From positions 1 to 64,000 of the forward strand of contig JBEKBO010000003.1 of the NCBI GenBank assembly GCA_050015355.1: a DNA stretch of 64,000 nt, written 5' to 3'. Under the pieces are notes generated by a model, which saw nothing but the letters and a program-made list of their open reading frames with translations, did not search any database and was not told where the DNA came from. This stretch comes from CAWBRT01 sp050015355 (GTDB taxonomy: Bacteria > Acidobacteriota > Terriglobia > Terriglobales > Acidobacteriaceae). Made by a program: the position numbers and the translations under genes. Each line of letters begins with the position of its first letter. Positions within the stretch are counted from its first letter, which is position 1. Of this stretch, positions 16,855 through 25,840 are shown one piece after another.

Positions 16855-16869
16855 TGAAAATGATTTTCA
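16855..16869. promoter_or_regulatory. Fur-like box covering the feoA start
   Basis: TGAAAATGATTTTCA is a perfect 15-bp palindrome; with the preceding T it matches the bufferin-operon box at all but the centre and last base. It overlaps the ATG at 16860, a position where a bound repressor would block expression. The feoAB context makes Fur the natural candidate. Confidence 0.72.
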
Positions 16870-17261
16870 GATTCGCAAGCCGGGCCCCGTCCTCCAAGAC
16901 GCGTCCGCCTGTTCGTGCGGCAAAGCACGCCGGCCAGCGCCGCCCCGCATCGGGGCTCCCGGAGAGCGCCGCTTCCGCGAAGGCAAACGTTGCCGATCCC
17001 AGCCGGGAAATACAACTTGTGCCGCTTTGCGATCTTCCTCAAGGTGTTCACGCTATCATTCACGAGATTCAATTGCCGGCAAGCGCCGCCGAGCAAGTCA
17101 TGCTGTTCGGGTTCATGAGCGGCGTCGAAGTCGTCTCCGGCCAATGCGGTCCCGGCGGTGATCCCAGAGTTTACCGGCTTGACGGAACGGAAGTGGCAAT
17201 CCGGCGCGCTACCGCACAGCACATCCTGGTGCGAATCCCCTCGGTCCAGGAGCAGGCCTGA
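16860..17261 (+). CDS. feoA: FeoA-domain ferrous iron transport protein
   Basis: A 133-residue protein whose last ~80 residues form an SH3-like FeoA domain (VPLCDLPQGVHAIIHEI, FGFMSGVEVV, YRLDGTEVAIRRATAQHILV). FeoA supports FeoB-driven Fe2+ uptake at the inner membrane. The ATG at 16860 has GGAG six bases upstream but adds about 50 low-complexity residues. A GTG at 17019 would give the usual ~80-residue FeoA, so the start is uncertain. The stop overlaps the feoB start as TGATG (17259-17263), supporting coupling. Confidence 0.82.
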   Translation: MIFRFASRAPSSKTRPPVRAAKHAGQRRPASGLPESAASAKANVADPSREIQLVPLCDLPQGVHAIIHEIQLPASAAEQVMLFGFMSGVEVVSGQCGPGGDPRVYRLDGTEVAIRRATAQHILVRIPSVQEQA

Positions 17262-19159
17262 TGTCCTCGCGCGAGTGCTGCGGCCCTTCCTTCGGCACAA
17301 GCGTACTGGAAGGTGTGGACCAGAAATCAATCCGCACGATCGCTCTCGTAGGCCCGCCCAATTGCGGCAAGACCACGCTCTTCAACCAGCTTACAGGCCT
17401 CAACCGCAAGGTCGCGAATTTTCCCGGCGTCACCGTCGAACACTTCACCGGATACATCACTTTGCAGGACGGCGAGCGTGTCGCCCTGATCGACCTGCCG
17501 GGCATCTACAGCATGCACGCAAAATCCGAGGACGAGCGCGTCACGGTCGATGTTCTGCGCGGCCAAATGACGGGAATCGAGCCGCCGGACGCCATCGTGC
17601 TGGTGCTCGACTCCACCAATCTTGGCCGTCACCTGGCGCTGGCGGCGCCGGTCATCAGCCTCGGACTGCCTACGCTGGTGCTGCTCAACATGGCCGATTC
17701 CCTGCGCGCCCGCGACGGTCATATCGATGTGTTATCGCTGGCGAGGCAGTTGGGCACTCCCGTGGCCCTCGTTAGTGCGGTCAGCGGAGAGGGCCTGGAG
17801 GCCGTCGATCACTTCATCAGTTCGGCCATGCACCAGCCGCAACCGACTGAGTTGCCCATGCTGCACGATGTCCGCGAATGCCGGCAATGGGCTGAACGCA
17901 TCAATGTTCAGTCCAACTACCGCAAGCCCTTGCCGCCCGTGTGGACACGCCGCCTGGATGCCGTTTATCTGCACCGTCTATGGGGTCCACTGATTTTTTT
18001 TCTGGTGGTTGTTGCCGTTTTCCAGACGATCTTTGCCGCCGGCCAGCCTCTCTCCAAAATTCTTCAGGACGCGCTCGATTACCTGGGGACCGCCGTTTCT
18101 CCCCATGTCCATAACGCACTGATCCGCTCTTTGTTGATTGATGGCGCCTGGAAGGGTGTTTCCTCGGTGCTGGTCTTTCTGCCGCAGATTCTGCTGCTCT
18201 TCCTGCTGATCGGGGTACTGGAAGACTCGGGATACCTGGCGCGTGCAGCCGTGATCGCCGACCGCACCATGTCCCGCTTCGGATTGAACGGTAAAGCCTT
18301 CATCCCGCTGCTTTCGGCATACGCCTGCGCGGTTCCGGCCATCATGGCGACCCGCACCATCGAGAACAAGCGCGACCGCCTGGCCACCATCATGGTTGCC
18401 CCCTTCATGACGTGTTCGGCGCGTCTGCCGGTTTACACCATGGTGATCGCCGCGTTTGTGCCTGACGCGCGTATCGCGGGAGTATTTTTCGGCTCGCGCG
18501 CGCTGGCCATGCTGGGGCTCTACGTGATCGGGTTTCTGGCCGCGTTGTTCACCGCGCGCATGCTGAAGTCCTCCATCCTCAAAAGCAAGGATGTTCCCTT
18601 CCTGCTGGAGTTGCCGCCCTATCGCTGGCCGACATTGCGCTCGCTTGGAATGCGCCTCCTGGACCGCACTAAAGCCTTCGTCTGGCGCGCTGGAACCGTC
18701 ATTCTCGCGGTTTCGCTGCTGCTGGCGATTCTGACCAACCTGCCGCTCCATCAGGGACAACCGCCGGCCATTCAGAACAGCATCGCGGGACGCCTCGGTC
18801 ATTCGCTTGTGCCGGTCATCGCTCCGCTCGGTTTCAACTGGAAGATTGGTGTCGGCTTGCTTACCTCATTAGCCGCGCGCGAGGTCATCGTAGGCACGCT
18901 GGGCACGCTCTATGGCGTCGATCCCCAACAGCACGCCATGAACCTGCAACAGGCGCTGCACAGTGATCTCAGCCTGGGAGGCGCGGCTGCGCTGCTCATC
19001 TTCTTCGCCTTCGCCATGCAGTGCACCTCGACGCTGGCCGTTGTGCGCCGTGAAACCAACAGTTGGAAGTGGCCCGCGCTTCAATTCACCTACATGACCG
19101 TAATGGCTTACGGCGGCGCCTTCATCGCGAAACACCTGGTCGACGCCATCTTCCGATAG
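17261..19159 (+). CDS. feoB: FeoB ferrous iron transporter with N-terminal GTPase
   Basis: A 632-residue protein for Fe2+ uptake. The N-terminal G domain has the P-loop GPPNCGKT at 31-38, Thr 58 in the switch region (FPGVTVE), DLPG at 78-81 and NMAD as the G4 motif. The C-terminal half carries the two Gate motifs with conserved Cys (SAYACAVPAIMATRTI and PFMTCSARLPVYTMVI) and about nine to ten membrane helices. It is shorter than E. coli FeoB and lacks FeoC. Translation is coupled to feoA by a one-base overlap. A Fur-like box lies at the operon start, so repression by iron is likely. Confidence 0.96.
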   Translation: MSSRECCGPSFGTSVLEGVDQKSIRTIALVGPPNCGKTTLFNQLTGLNRKVANFPGVTVEHFTGYITLQDGERVALIDLPGIYSMHAKSEDERVTVDVLRGQMTGIEPPDAIVLVLDSTNLGRHLALAAPVISLGLPTLVLLNMADSLRARDGHIDVLSLARQLGTPVALVSAVSGEGLEAVDHFISSAMHQPQPTELPMLHDVRECRQWAERINVQSNYRKPLPPVWTRRLDAVYLHRLWGPLIFFLVVVAVFQTIFAAGQPLSKILQDALDYLGTAVSPHVHNALIRSLLIDGAWKGVSSVLVFLPQILLLFLLIGVLEDSGYLARAAVIADRTMSRFGLNGKAFIPLLSAYACAVPAIMATRTIENKRDRLATIMVAPFMTCSARLPVYTMVIAAFVPDARIAGVFFGSRALAMLGLYVIGFLAALFTARMLKSSILKSKDVPFLLELPPYRWPTLRSLGMRLLDRTKAFVWRAGTVILAVSLLLAILTNLPLHQGQPPAIQNSIAGRLGHSLVPVIAPLGFNWKIGVGLLTSLAAREVIVGTLGTLYGVDPQQHAMNLQQALHSDLSLGGAAALLIFFAFAMQCTSTLAVVRRETNSWKWPALQFTYMTVMAYGGAFIAKHLVDAIFR

Positions 19160-19181
19160 ATCAGATTCGCGGCGCAAAAAA

Positions 19182-19206
19182 GCCCACCACTTAGGAAGTG
19201 GTGGGC
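19182..19206. terminator. Hairpin after feoB, oriented as a minus-strand terminator
   Basis: Perfect 11-bp arms GCCCACCACTT (19182-19192) and AAGTGGTGGGC (19196-19206) with a 3-base loop. Six A residues precede it on the plus strand, so the U-tract would follow it only in minus-strand RNA. It can stop transcripts coming leftwards from the uvrA side. For feoB it gives a stem without a U-tract. Confidence 0.6.
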
Positions 19207-19400
19207 CGCTCACCACCGAGGGGCGAATAACATCCTCGGTTATTGAGCGTGTGATGTGGGAGCCCGGTTCGGCGTTAGCCGAAGAGGCCCAAGATGACGA
19301 AATCTTCATCTTGCGGTGTTCGACGCGCTATCTGTACGCTCCGATCCGAAATTGGGGTATACCGGCTCTGGAATCGCTCTTGGTAGCGAAGGTGCGCGCG

Positions 19401-19514
19401 TTACCGCTTGGGCGGCTTGTGCAGGCGAATGTAGGTCACCTGGGAAAGCAGCCGTTGTGTCAGCGCGCTGTGTGCCTCCGGAGTCAGCGGGGCGTTCCTG
19501 TCGTCAGTAGTCAT
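19401..19514 (-). CDS. Possible 37-residue protein
   Basis: A short frame, MTTDDRNAPLTPEAHSALTQ onwards, ending HKPPKR, is preceded by AGGAGG about 11 bases before its ATG. It is polar with no membrane segment and no recognised family. It lies between uvrA and the minus-strand terminator. The only support is the ribosome site and plausible composition. Confidence 0.3.
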   Translation of the reverse strand: MTTDDRNAPLTPEAHSALTQRLLSQVTYIRLHKPPKR

Positions 19515-19606
19515 CCGCGGGTTCTCCTCCTGTGCGAAAACTGTAGCTGCGTACCCGACATTACATTCGATAAGCAAGAAGCTGTTCGGGCGCGGAGTGG
19601 AGGGAT

Positions 19607-19713
19607 ATTTTGTTTCTTGCAGCAAAAGCAACACAAAAGATTCCTCGACTCGCGACGAAAGACGTGTCGCTCGCTCGGAATGACGTTCATCTCTTGGGAT
19701 ACAGCATCTCTGT
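19607..19713. repeat. Dispersed repeat, family 2 (inverted copy)
   Basis: Reads AGCAAAAGCAACACAAAAGA, GATTCCTCGACTCGCGA and GCTCGCTCGGAATGACG, then CTTGGGATACAGCATCTCTG. It is the inverse of the copy at 62784. A further end-like piece, GGTATACCGGCTCTGGAATC, lies at 19354-19382, so the 19160-19720 spacer is mostly repeat sequence. Confidence 0.6.
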
Positions 19714-19720
19714 CACCGCC

Positions 19721-22513
19721 CTAGGCCTTGAGCACGCCTGAAAGCGCCTGCCCGGTATAGGACTTTTTTACCCGTGCAACCTGCTCCGGCGTTCCCTGGG
19801 CGACCAGGCGTCCGCCCTCTTCGCCGCCCTCCGGCCCGAGGTCGATGATCCAGTCGGCGTTGCGGACGACATCGAGATTATGCTCGATGATGATGATGGT
19901 GTTGCCAAGATCGGTGAGCCGGTGCAGCACGTCGAGCAGCTTGTTCACGTCCTCGAAGTGCAGGCCGGTGGTTGGCTCGTCGAGCAGGTAGAGCGTGCGC
20001 CCTGTCTGGCGCTTGCTGAGCTCGCGCGCCAGCTTGATGCGCTGCGCTTCGCCGCCCGAGAGCGTGACCGAGGACTGGCCAAGGTGTATGTAGCCGAGCC
20101 CGACGTCAACCAGTGTCTGCAACTTCTGCCGCGCCTGCGGAATGTTCTCCAATACGCCGAGTGCGTCCGAGATCGGCGTATTCAGCAGGTCCGCAATCGA
20201 GTACCCCTTGTACTTCACGGCCAGTGTCTCGCGGTTGTAGCGTTTGCCGCCGCAGACCTCGCAGAGCACGTAGACATCCGGCAGGAAGTTCATCTCGATG
20301 CGGCGCTCGCCCTCGCCCTGGCAGGCCTCGCAACGGCCTCCCGACACGTTGAAGGAGAAGCGGCCGGCCTTGTAACCGCGCTCGCGCGACTCCGGAAGCA
20401 TGGCATAAAGCTCACGGATGTTGGTGAAGGCCCCCGTGTAGGTCGCCGGATTTGAGCGCGGCGTACGCCCGATGGGCGACTGATCGATGCGTATCACCTT
20501 GTCGATGTTTTCGCTTCCGCTGATGGCGCGGTGCTTGCCCGGATCTTCGCGCGAACGGTAAAGCTGGCGCGCCAGGGCGCGGTAGAGGATGTCATTCACC
20601 AACGTCGACTTGCCGGAGCCGGAGACGCCGGTCACAACCGTCATAACGCCCAACGGAAAGCTGACATCCAGATTCTTCAGGTTGTTCTCGTGTGCCCCGA
20701 GGATTGCAATGGCCGCGCCATTGGGCTGCCGGCGCTCGTGACGCACGCCGATCCGCCGCCGTCCGCTGATGTACTGGCCGGTCAGAGATTCGAGCTCATC
20801 GGCAATCTGCTCGGGAGTTCCGGCGGCGACAACCTCGCCTCCGTGCCGGCCGGCGCCGGGTCCCAAGTCGATGACGTAATCAGCGCGCCGGATGGTTTCT
20901 TCATCGTGCTCCACCACCAGCACGGTGTTGCCCAGATCGCGCAGAGATTCGAGCGATTGCAGCAGGCGGGCGTTGTCGCGGTGATGCAGGCCGATCGAAG
21001 GCTCGTCCAACACGTAGAGCACGCCGCGCAGCTTGGAGCCGATCTGCGTCGCCAGCCGGATACGCTGCCCTTCGCCGCCGGAAAGCGTGGCCGCCGAACG
21101 ATCCAGAGCAATGTAGCCCAGGCCGACATGATTAAGAAAGCCAAGCCTCTCACCGATTTCGCGCAGCACGCGGCCCGCAATCTTCTCTTCGCGTTCGTTC
21201 AGGCGGATGGCGGGCACCGCCTCGACGGCTCGCGAAACCGGCAGCGCCGTAAAGTCGGAAATGGACATGCCGTTGACCTTCACGGCAAGGCTCTCGGGCC
21301 GCAGGCGCCTGCCCTCGCAGCGAGGACAGGGCGTGGCGGACATGTAGTTCAGCAGCCACTCGCGGTAGCTGTCGGAGTTCGACTCCTCGATCATTTGCCG
21401 CAGGAAGGCGAAAACTCCGCGAAAACCGGCGGGGCTGCTTTTCTCCGGTCCGTAGAGGATCAGGTTCTGTGTCGCCGCCGGGAGCTGCTCGAATGGCACC
21501 GCCAAGTCAAAGCGATGTACCTCGGCAGCACGCTTCAGCAACGACTGAAGATAGGTAGACCCGCTGCCGGGTCCGAGGCCGCCGTCCAGCAGGGGCTTCG
21601 ACCAGTCCACCACAATCTTGGCGGGGTCAAAATCATATTTCGAGCCGAGGCCGTTGCACTCCGGGCACGCGCCGTAGATGCTGTTGAAGGAAAACGATCG
21701 CGGCTCCAGTTGCGGAACATTGATGCCGCACTCGGGACACGCCATGCGCGAGGAATACAGCCGCTCATCGCCGCCGACGACAGCCACTTGCACCAGCCCT
21801 TGCCCGAGCTTCATGGCAACCTCGACGGAATTGGTCAGACGGCGCTCGATTCCGGACTTTAGCAGCAGGCGGTCCACCACCACCTCGATGGTGTGGTTGC
21901 GACGCTTGTCGAGGCGGATATCCGCTTCGATGTTGACCAACTCGCCGTCGATGCGGGCGCGCGTAAATCCGTGCTGGGCGAGCTTCTCCAGTTCCTTCTT
22001 GAACTCGCCCTTGCGACCCCGCACCAATGGGGCCAACAGCATCACGCGGGTCTGCCCCGTGCCGGATTCGTCATGAGGAACCATTTCCAGCAACCGCGCC
22101 ACGATCTGGTCAGCCGACTGCCGGGTGATCTCCTTGCCGCACTTTGGGCAGTGGGGCAGCCCTATGGAGGAGTAAAGCAGGCGCAAGTAATCGTAAATCT
22201 CAGTAATTGTCCCTACAGTCGAGCGCGGGCTACGGCTGGTAGTCTTTTGTTCAATGGAGATGGCAGGGCTCAGACCGTCGATCGCATCGACGTCGGGCCG
22301 TTCCAGTTGGTCCAGAAACTGACGCGCATACGCCGACAGCGTCTCGACATAGCGCCGCTGCCCTTCGGCATAGATGGTGTCGAAGGCCAGCGATGACTTG
22401 CCCGAACCGCTGAGCCCGGTGATCACCGTCAGGGAGTTGCGCGGAATCTCAACCGAGATGTTCTTGAGATTGTGCTGGCGCGCGCCGCGCACCGAGATCT
22501 TTGTAATTGGCAT
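19721..22513 (-). CDS. uvrA: UvrA, excinuclease ABC subunit A
   Basis: A 930-residue damage-recognition ATPase of nucleotide excision repair, of normal length. It has two ABC modules, with Walker A GLSGSGKSSLAFDTIYAEGQ near residue 31 and GVSGSGKSTLVNDIL in the second half. Signature segments are TLSGGEGQRIRLATQIGS and TLSGGEAQRIKLARELSK. Zinc-finger cysteines appear as CPKC, CPEC..CPEC and CEAC..CEVCGGKRYN. The ATG at 22513 gives MPITKISVRGARQHNLKNI, the usual start. It stands alone on its strand; a palindrome upstream might be its operator. Confidence 0.98.
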   Translation of the reverse strand: MPITKISVRGARQHNLKNISVEIPRNSLTVITGLSGSGKSSLAFDTIYAEGQRRYVETLSAYARQFLDQLERPDVDAIDGLSPAISIEQKTTSRSPRSTVGTITEIYDYLRLLYSSIGLPHCPKCGKEITRQSADQIVARLLEMVPHDESGTGQTRVMLLAPLVRGRKGEFKKELEKLAQHGFTRARIDGELVNIEADIRLDKRRNHTIEVVVDRLLLKSGIERRLTNSVEVAMKLGQGLVQVAVVGGDERLYSSRMACPECGINVPQLEPRSFSFNSIYGACPECNGLGSKYDFDPAKIVVDWSKPLLDGGLGPGSGSTYLQSLLKRAAEVHRFDLAVPFEQLPAATQNLILYGPEKSSPAGFRGVFAFLRQMIEESNSDSYREWLLNYMSATPCPRCEGRRLRPESLAVKVNGMSISDFTALPVSRAVEAVPAIRLNEREEKIAGRVLREIGERLGFLNHVGLGYIALDRSAATLSGGEGQRIRLATQIGSKLRGVLYVLDEPSIGLHHRDNARLLQSLESLRDLGNTVLVVEHDEETIRRADYVIDLGPGAGRHGGEVVAAGTPEQIADELESLTGQYISGRRRIGVRHERRQPNGAAIAILGAHENNLKNLDVSFPLGVMTVVTGVSGSGKSTLVNDILYRALARQLYRSREDPGKHRAISGSENIDKVIRIDQSPIGRTPRSNPATYTGAFTNIRELYAMLPESRERGYKAGRFSFNVSGGRCEACQGEGERRIEMNFLPDVYVLCEVCGGKRYNRETLAVKYKGYSIADLLNTPISDALGVLENIPQARQKLQTLVDVGLGYIHLGQSSVTLSGGEAQRIKLARELSKRQTGRTLYLLDEPTTGLHFEDVNKLLDVLHRLTDLGNTIIIIEHNLDVVRNADWIIDLGPEGGEEGGRLVAQGTPEQVARVKKSYTGQALSGVLKA

Positions 22514-22916
22514 CCCAAAATAACGCCTCCGGCGCGACCAGCGACACCCACGTTACGTGGTACAGGACCCACAGTTACGTGGACAGTCCGCTGGAAACGT
22601 CGGAAAGTGTGGAAGACACTTCGACTCAGGTATCTTAGAAGGCAATAGAGTCAAGCGTCAAACTGAGGCATAACAGAACAAGCAGCGCGCGATCGCCGAA
22701 GCGCCGTTGGCAACGGGTTCCCGCAACAGAGCCGCGGAGAATTCGCAACGGGAAATGGTTCAAGGATGCGTGGAACAACCGGAGATTCCAAAATCGGACT
22801 TGTTCTCCACAGGCACAAAGGTTTAACGTGAGCTTGATCTTTTCCGAGCATCTTATGTTGTAGGCTCTTGGCTGCGGCTCCCCCGCTGACATTACGAACG
22901 GGCTGGAGCGAGCGTA
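22514..22916. promoter_or_regulatory. uvrA upstream region with palindrome CCACGT-T-ACGTGG
   Basis: A perfect 13-bp palindrome at 22548-22560 lies 35 bp before uvrA, with a degenerate copy (CCACAGTTACGTGG) at 22569-22582. The spacing of 21-22 bp puts both on one face of the helix. It could be a repressor site for uvrA. The rest of the spacer shows no gene. Confidence 0.4.
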
Positions 22917-23117
22917 TTGATAAAAAGGTTGAGAGACTTGACGACTCTATTTGTTCCACTCGCATTGCTTTTGACCATTGTGCTTTCGATCGCATTTGGA
23001 ATTGGTGCCGGATATCTGGCGATTGTGGGTATCCTGAATGCCTTCAGCCGTAACCGCGGAGAGCGGAAACCCGCGGCCGCCACTCTTATCTCCACTGCCG
23101 GTCCATCCGGCGACTGA
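22917..23117 (+). CDS. Small single-helix membrane protein (66 aa)
   Basis: Starts with TTG at 22917 (MIKRLRDLTTLFVPLALLL); GGAG lies about a dozen bases upstream. One long hydrophobic helix (about residues 9-40, including IAFGIGAGYLAIVGILNAF) is followed by a basic, then polar tail. It is not assigned to a named family. The clean N-in topology and composition support a real small inner-membrane protein. Confidence 0.5.
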   Translation: MIKRLRDLTTLFVPLALLLTIVLSIAFGIGAGYLAIVGILNAFSRNRGERKPAAATLISTAGPSGD

Positions 23118-23375
23118 CCGGGGCTTCGGTCAGATATGCGTCCGCTCGCGCTCCAGGCGCGGGCATGCGGTTCGTTGAACTCGCACGAAATTTCAGCATC
23201 GCTAATACTTTACTTTTTTTGAGCGCCCCCACTGAAGTCCCTTGCGCTGCGTCGCAGCCGTTTTTATTCTGACGTGCGCGGAGCACTTTCTGGTCCCGTG
23301 TTTGCGCTTCTGAAGAGTGGCTTGGAAGCAAAACAACAATTACACAATAGAAGCACTCACCTAAAGGAGCATTGC

Positions 23376-23624
23376 ATGTCAAAGAAATCAAGATTGATCC
23401 GTGGCGTCCTCATCATTCTCGCCTTCTTTGGTGTCCTGAGCGTAGGCGTCCTCATCGGCCAGGAGCACGGGTATCGTCGTCATATGGGTGCGGCCCTGGA
23501 GTCGCTCCGGTCCGCCCAGCATTCCATCCACGAGGCAATGAGAGAAAGGGGCGGCCGTCATTCGCAGATGGCCTTGGAGCACATAGAAAGAGCCATACGC
23601 GAAGTCCAGGAAGAACTTCATTAG
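23376..23624 (+). CDS. Small membrane-anchored helical protein (82 aa)
   Basis: The ATG at 23376 has AAAGGAG seven bases upstream; the longer frame from 23274 lacks a site. Residues 8-27 (GVLIILAFFGVLSVGVLIGQ) form a membrane anchor. The remaining ~55 residues form one amphipathic His- and Glu-rich helix (SAQHSIHEAMRERGG, LEHIERAIREVQEELH). No family is recognised. A 12-bp hairpin follows the stop. Confidence 0.65.
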   Translation: MSKKSRLIRGVLIILAFFGVLSVGVLIGQEHGYRRHMGAALESLRSAQHSIHEAMRERGGRHSQMALEHIERAIREVQEELH

Positions 23625-23660
23625 ATTGAATTCCGCGGCCAAGGAATAGCACCAGAATCG

Positions 23661-23689
23661 CAAGGGCTCTCAGCAATTGAGAGCCCTTG
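23661..23689 (+). terminator. Hairpin after the 82-residue protein gene
   Basis: Perfect 12-bp arms CAAGGGCTCTCA (23661-23672) and TGAGAGCCCTTG (23678-23689) with a 5-base loop, 36 bp past the stop. No clear U-tract follows. It could serve both this gene and the convergent transketolase gene. Confidence 0.5.
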
Positions 23690-23788
23690 GTGCATTACGG
23701 CCCGACCGGGCGGCTTTCCATCAGAGCATTACGCTACGAATTGCAGCAAGTCCCCTTGGCGCTTTCCAACTTACGACAACCGGGCGCT

Positions 23789-25840
23789 TCAGGAAACGGT
23801 CTTCACGCTATGATCCGGCCGCAACCCTTGCTTAGCGCGCATCAGCTCCGCTGCCTTCTGCGCGATGTGTTCGGCCGCAACCTCGAACTCCTTCACCAGT
23901 TCCCAGGGAGCGCCGGAATCGCCAAAGCGGTCCTTGACGCCGATATAGCCGGCAACCACCGGGATTTTTAGGGACTCGGGATCTTCCAGAATAAGTCCGG
24001 CCACGCGCCATGCCAGCGCACCGATCTGGTGCTCTTCAGCGGTAACGATGACCTGAGTCTCGCGAGCGGCGCGCAGAATCGCCCGCCGGTCGATCGGCTT
24101 CAAGGTGTGTACGTTCAGGATGCGCGTCTCGTAACCGAACTCCTGTTTCAGCATCCAGGCGGCGCGCATGGCCTCGGGCACCATTGGACCGCAGGCAATG
24201 ATCGTCAGGTTCTCGTGTTCGTTGCGGTAATCGCTTTCCAGGCAGGTTTCGAAGGCGTCGATGAAGTTCGGCTGCTCGCCGCGGAAACGGATTACATTGG
24301 CCTTGCCGAATTCGAAGGGCGTTTGGTCGGTTGTGACGACCGGCGTTGCCTCGCGGGCAAAGCGGATGTATTTCGGTCCGATCACCCCCAGAAGCAGCTT
24401 CTGGGTGGCCTTCCTCGTCTCCACGGAGTCGCAGGGAACCACGGCGCTCATGTTGGGCAAGCCGCAGATGGCAAACAGGTCCTCCAGCGCTTGGTGCGTG
24501 GCTCCGTCCGGACCTACCGAAACGCCGCCGTGCGCGCCGGCGACCAGGACATTAAAGTTGCCATAGCAAACCGAGACGCGCAGTTGATCGAGGTTGCGAG
24601 CCGCCGCGAACGTACCATAGGTGCCCATGACCGGCAGCTTGCCTTCCTTGGCCAGTCCGGCGGCAACCGAGGTCGCCGACTGTTCGGCGATGCCCATGCT
24701 CAACCAGCGGCTGGCTCGTTCCGGGTGGCCTTCGTAAAACTCGCTGATCGTGATCGACCCGGAGATGTCCAACCCGAGGCAGACGACACGCGGATCGCCG
24801 CCTTCCAGCGAAAGCGCCTTGCCGAAGCCTTTGCGCGTGGGCTCCATCTTCGCCTTCATGTTGTCGCCCGAGTTCCACCAGTAATCGCGTCCGAAGCGCG
24901 GCATTTTCGCTGCGAGAGAGACATCGATTTCCTGCTGATAGCGCTGCATGCGCGCAAACATCTCCTCGACCGGGACCTGGCTTTCCACCCCAAGAATCCG
25001 CAGCGCTTCATCCAACTCCTTGCGATTCGGCGCCTTTCCGTGCCAGCCGGCGGCGTTCTCCATAAAAGTGACGCCTTTGCCCTTGACGGTTTCCGCCAGG
25101 ATCAGCAATGGCTTGCCCGACTTGTTTTGCTTGGCCGCCTGCAATGCATCGACGATTTGCGTCATATCATGCCCATCGATTCGCACCACCTGCCAGCCGA
25201 AAGCCTCGTATTTGGCGGCGATCGGTTCGACGTTCATAACCGTTTCGGTCTTGCCGTCAATCTGCAGATGGTTGTTGTCCAGAATGGCCACGATGTTGTC
25301 GAGCTTATAGTGAGCCGCCTCCATGGCAGCTTCCCAGACTTGTCCCTCCTGCTGCTCGCCATCGCCCATGATGCAGAAGACGGTGTAAGCGCGGCCATCG
25401 AGCCGGCCGGCGAGCGCACTGCCCACGGCGACACTCAGCCCTTGCCCTAATGAGCCCGAGGAGCATTCCACGCCCGGCAGCTTCAGCCAGTGCGGATGCC
25501 CTTGCAAAAGAGAGCGCAAACGCCGCAGCAGGCCGAGGTCCAGCTTATCGAAGAAGCCGGCGAAGGCCAGTCCCACATAGAGCGCTGGAGCCTTGTGTCC
25601 AGCCGACCAGAAGATGCGGTCGCGATCGGCCCAGGAGGGATTCCGCGGGTCATGTTTGGCTATGTGCAGATACAGGGCAGCGGTGATGTCCATCATCGAA
25701 AGGGTTCCGCCTGAGTGTCCTGAACCCGCGCAACAAAGTCCCGTGAGGATATAACCGCGCATCAGCGCAGCCGTTTTTTCAAGCTGTTCAACCGAATAAT
25801 CCTGCGTAACGCTTCCTTTGTTTGAGTCCAATATAGGCAC
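23789..25840 (-). CDS. tkt: Transketolase
   Basis: A 683-residue thiamine-diphosphate enzyme of the pentose phosphate pathway that moves two-carbon ketol units. The N-terminal part has GSGHSGGTLSMMD and the TPP motif GDGEQQEGQVWEAAMEA ending DNNHLQIDG. The middle domain has LDISGSITISEF and MGIAEQSATSVAAGLA, and the C-terminal part has VIVTAEEHQIGALAWRV. It resembles a fusion of the split N- and C-terminal transketolase subunits rather than E. coli TktA. The start MPILDSNKGSV at 25840 is an ATG with no obvious competitor. It has no operon partner. Confidence 0.94.
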   Translation of the reverse strand: MPILDSNKGSVTQDYSVEQLEKTAALMRGYILTGLCCAGSGHSGGTLSMMDITAALYLHIAKHDPRNPSWADRDRIFWSAGHKAPALYVGLAFAGFFDKLDLGLLRRLRSLLQGHPHWLKLPGVECSSGSLGQGLSVAVGSALAGRLDGRAYTVFCIMGDGEQQEGQVWEAAMEAAHYKLDNIVAILDNNHLQIDGKTETVMNVEPIAAKYEAFGWQVVRIDGHDMTQIVDALQAAKQNKSGKPLLILAETVKGKGVTFMENAAGWHGKAPNRKELDEALRILGVESQVPVEEMFARMQRYQQEIDVSLAAKMPRFGRDYWWNSGDNMKAKMEPTRKGFGKALSLEGGDPRVVCLGLDISGSITISEFYEGHPERASRWLSMGIAEQSATSVAAGLAKEGKLPVMGTYGTFAAARNLDQLRVSVCYGNFNVLVAGAHGGVSVGPDGATHQALEDLFAICGLPNMSAVVPCDSVETRKATQKLLLGVIGPKYIRFAREATPVVTTDQTPFEFGKANVIRFRGEQPNFIDAFETCLESDYRNEHENLTIIACGPMVPEAMRAAWMLKQEFGYETRILNVHTLKPIDRRAILRAARETQVIVTAEEHQIGALAWRVAGLILEDPESLKIPVVAGYIGVKDRFGDSGAPWELVKEFEVAAEHIAQKAAELMRAKQGLRPDHSVKTVS

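Noticed and set aside
20531..21862. 443-codon open frame antisense to uvrA
   Set aside because: Shadow of a highly conserved gene, with no recognisable domain and biased composition.
24029..25450. 473-codon open frame antisense to transketolase
   Set aside because: No domain and shadow-like composition; the opposite frame is certain.
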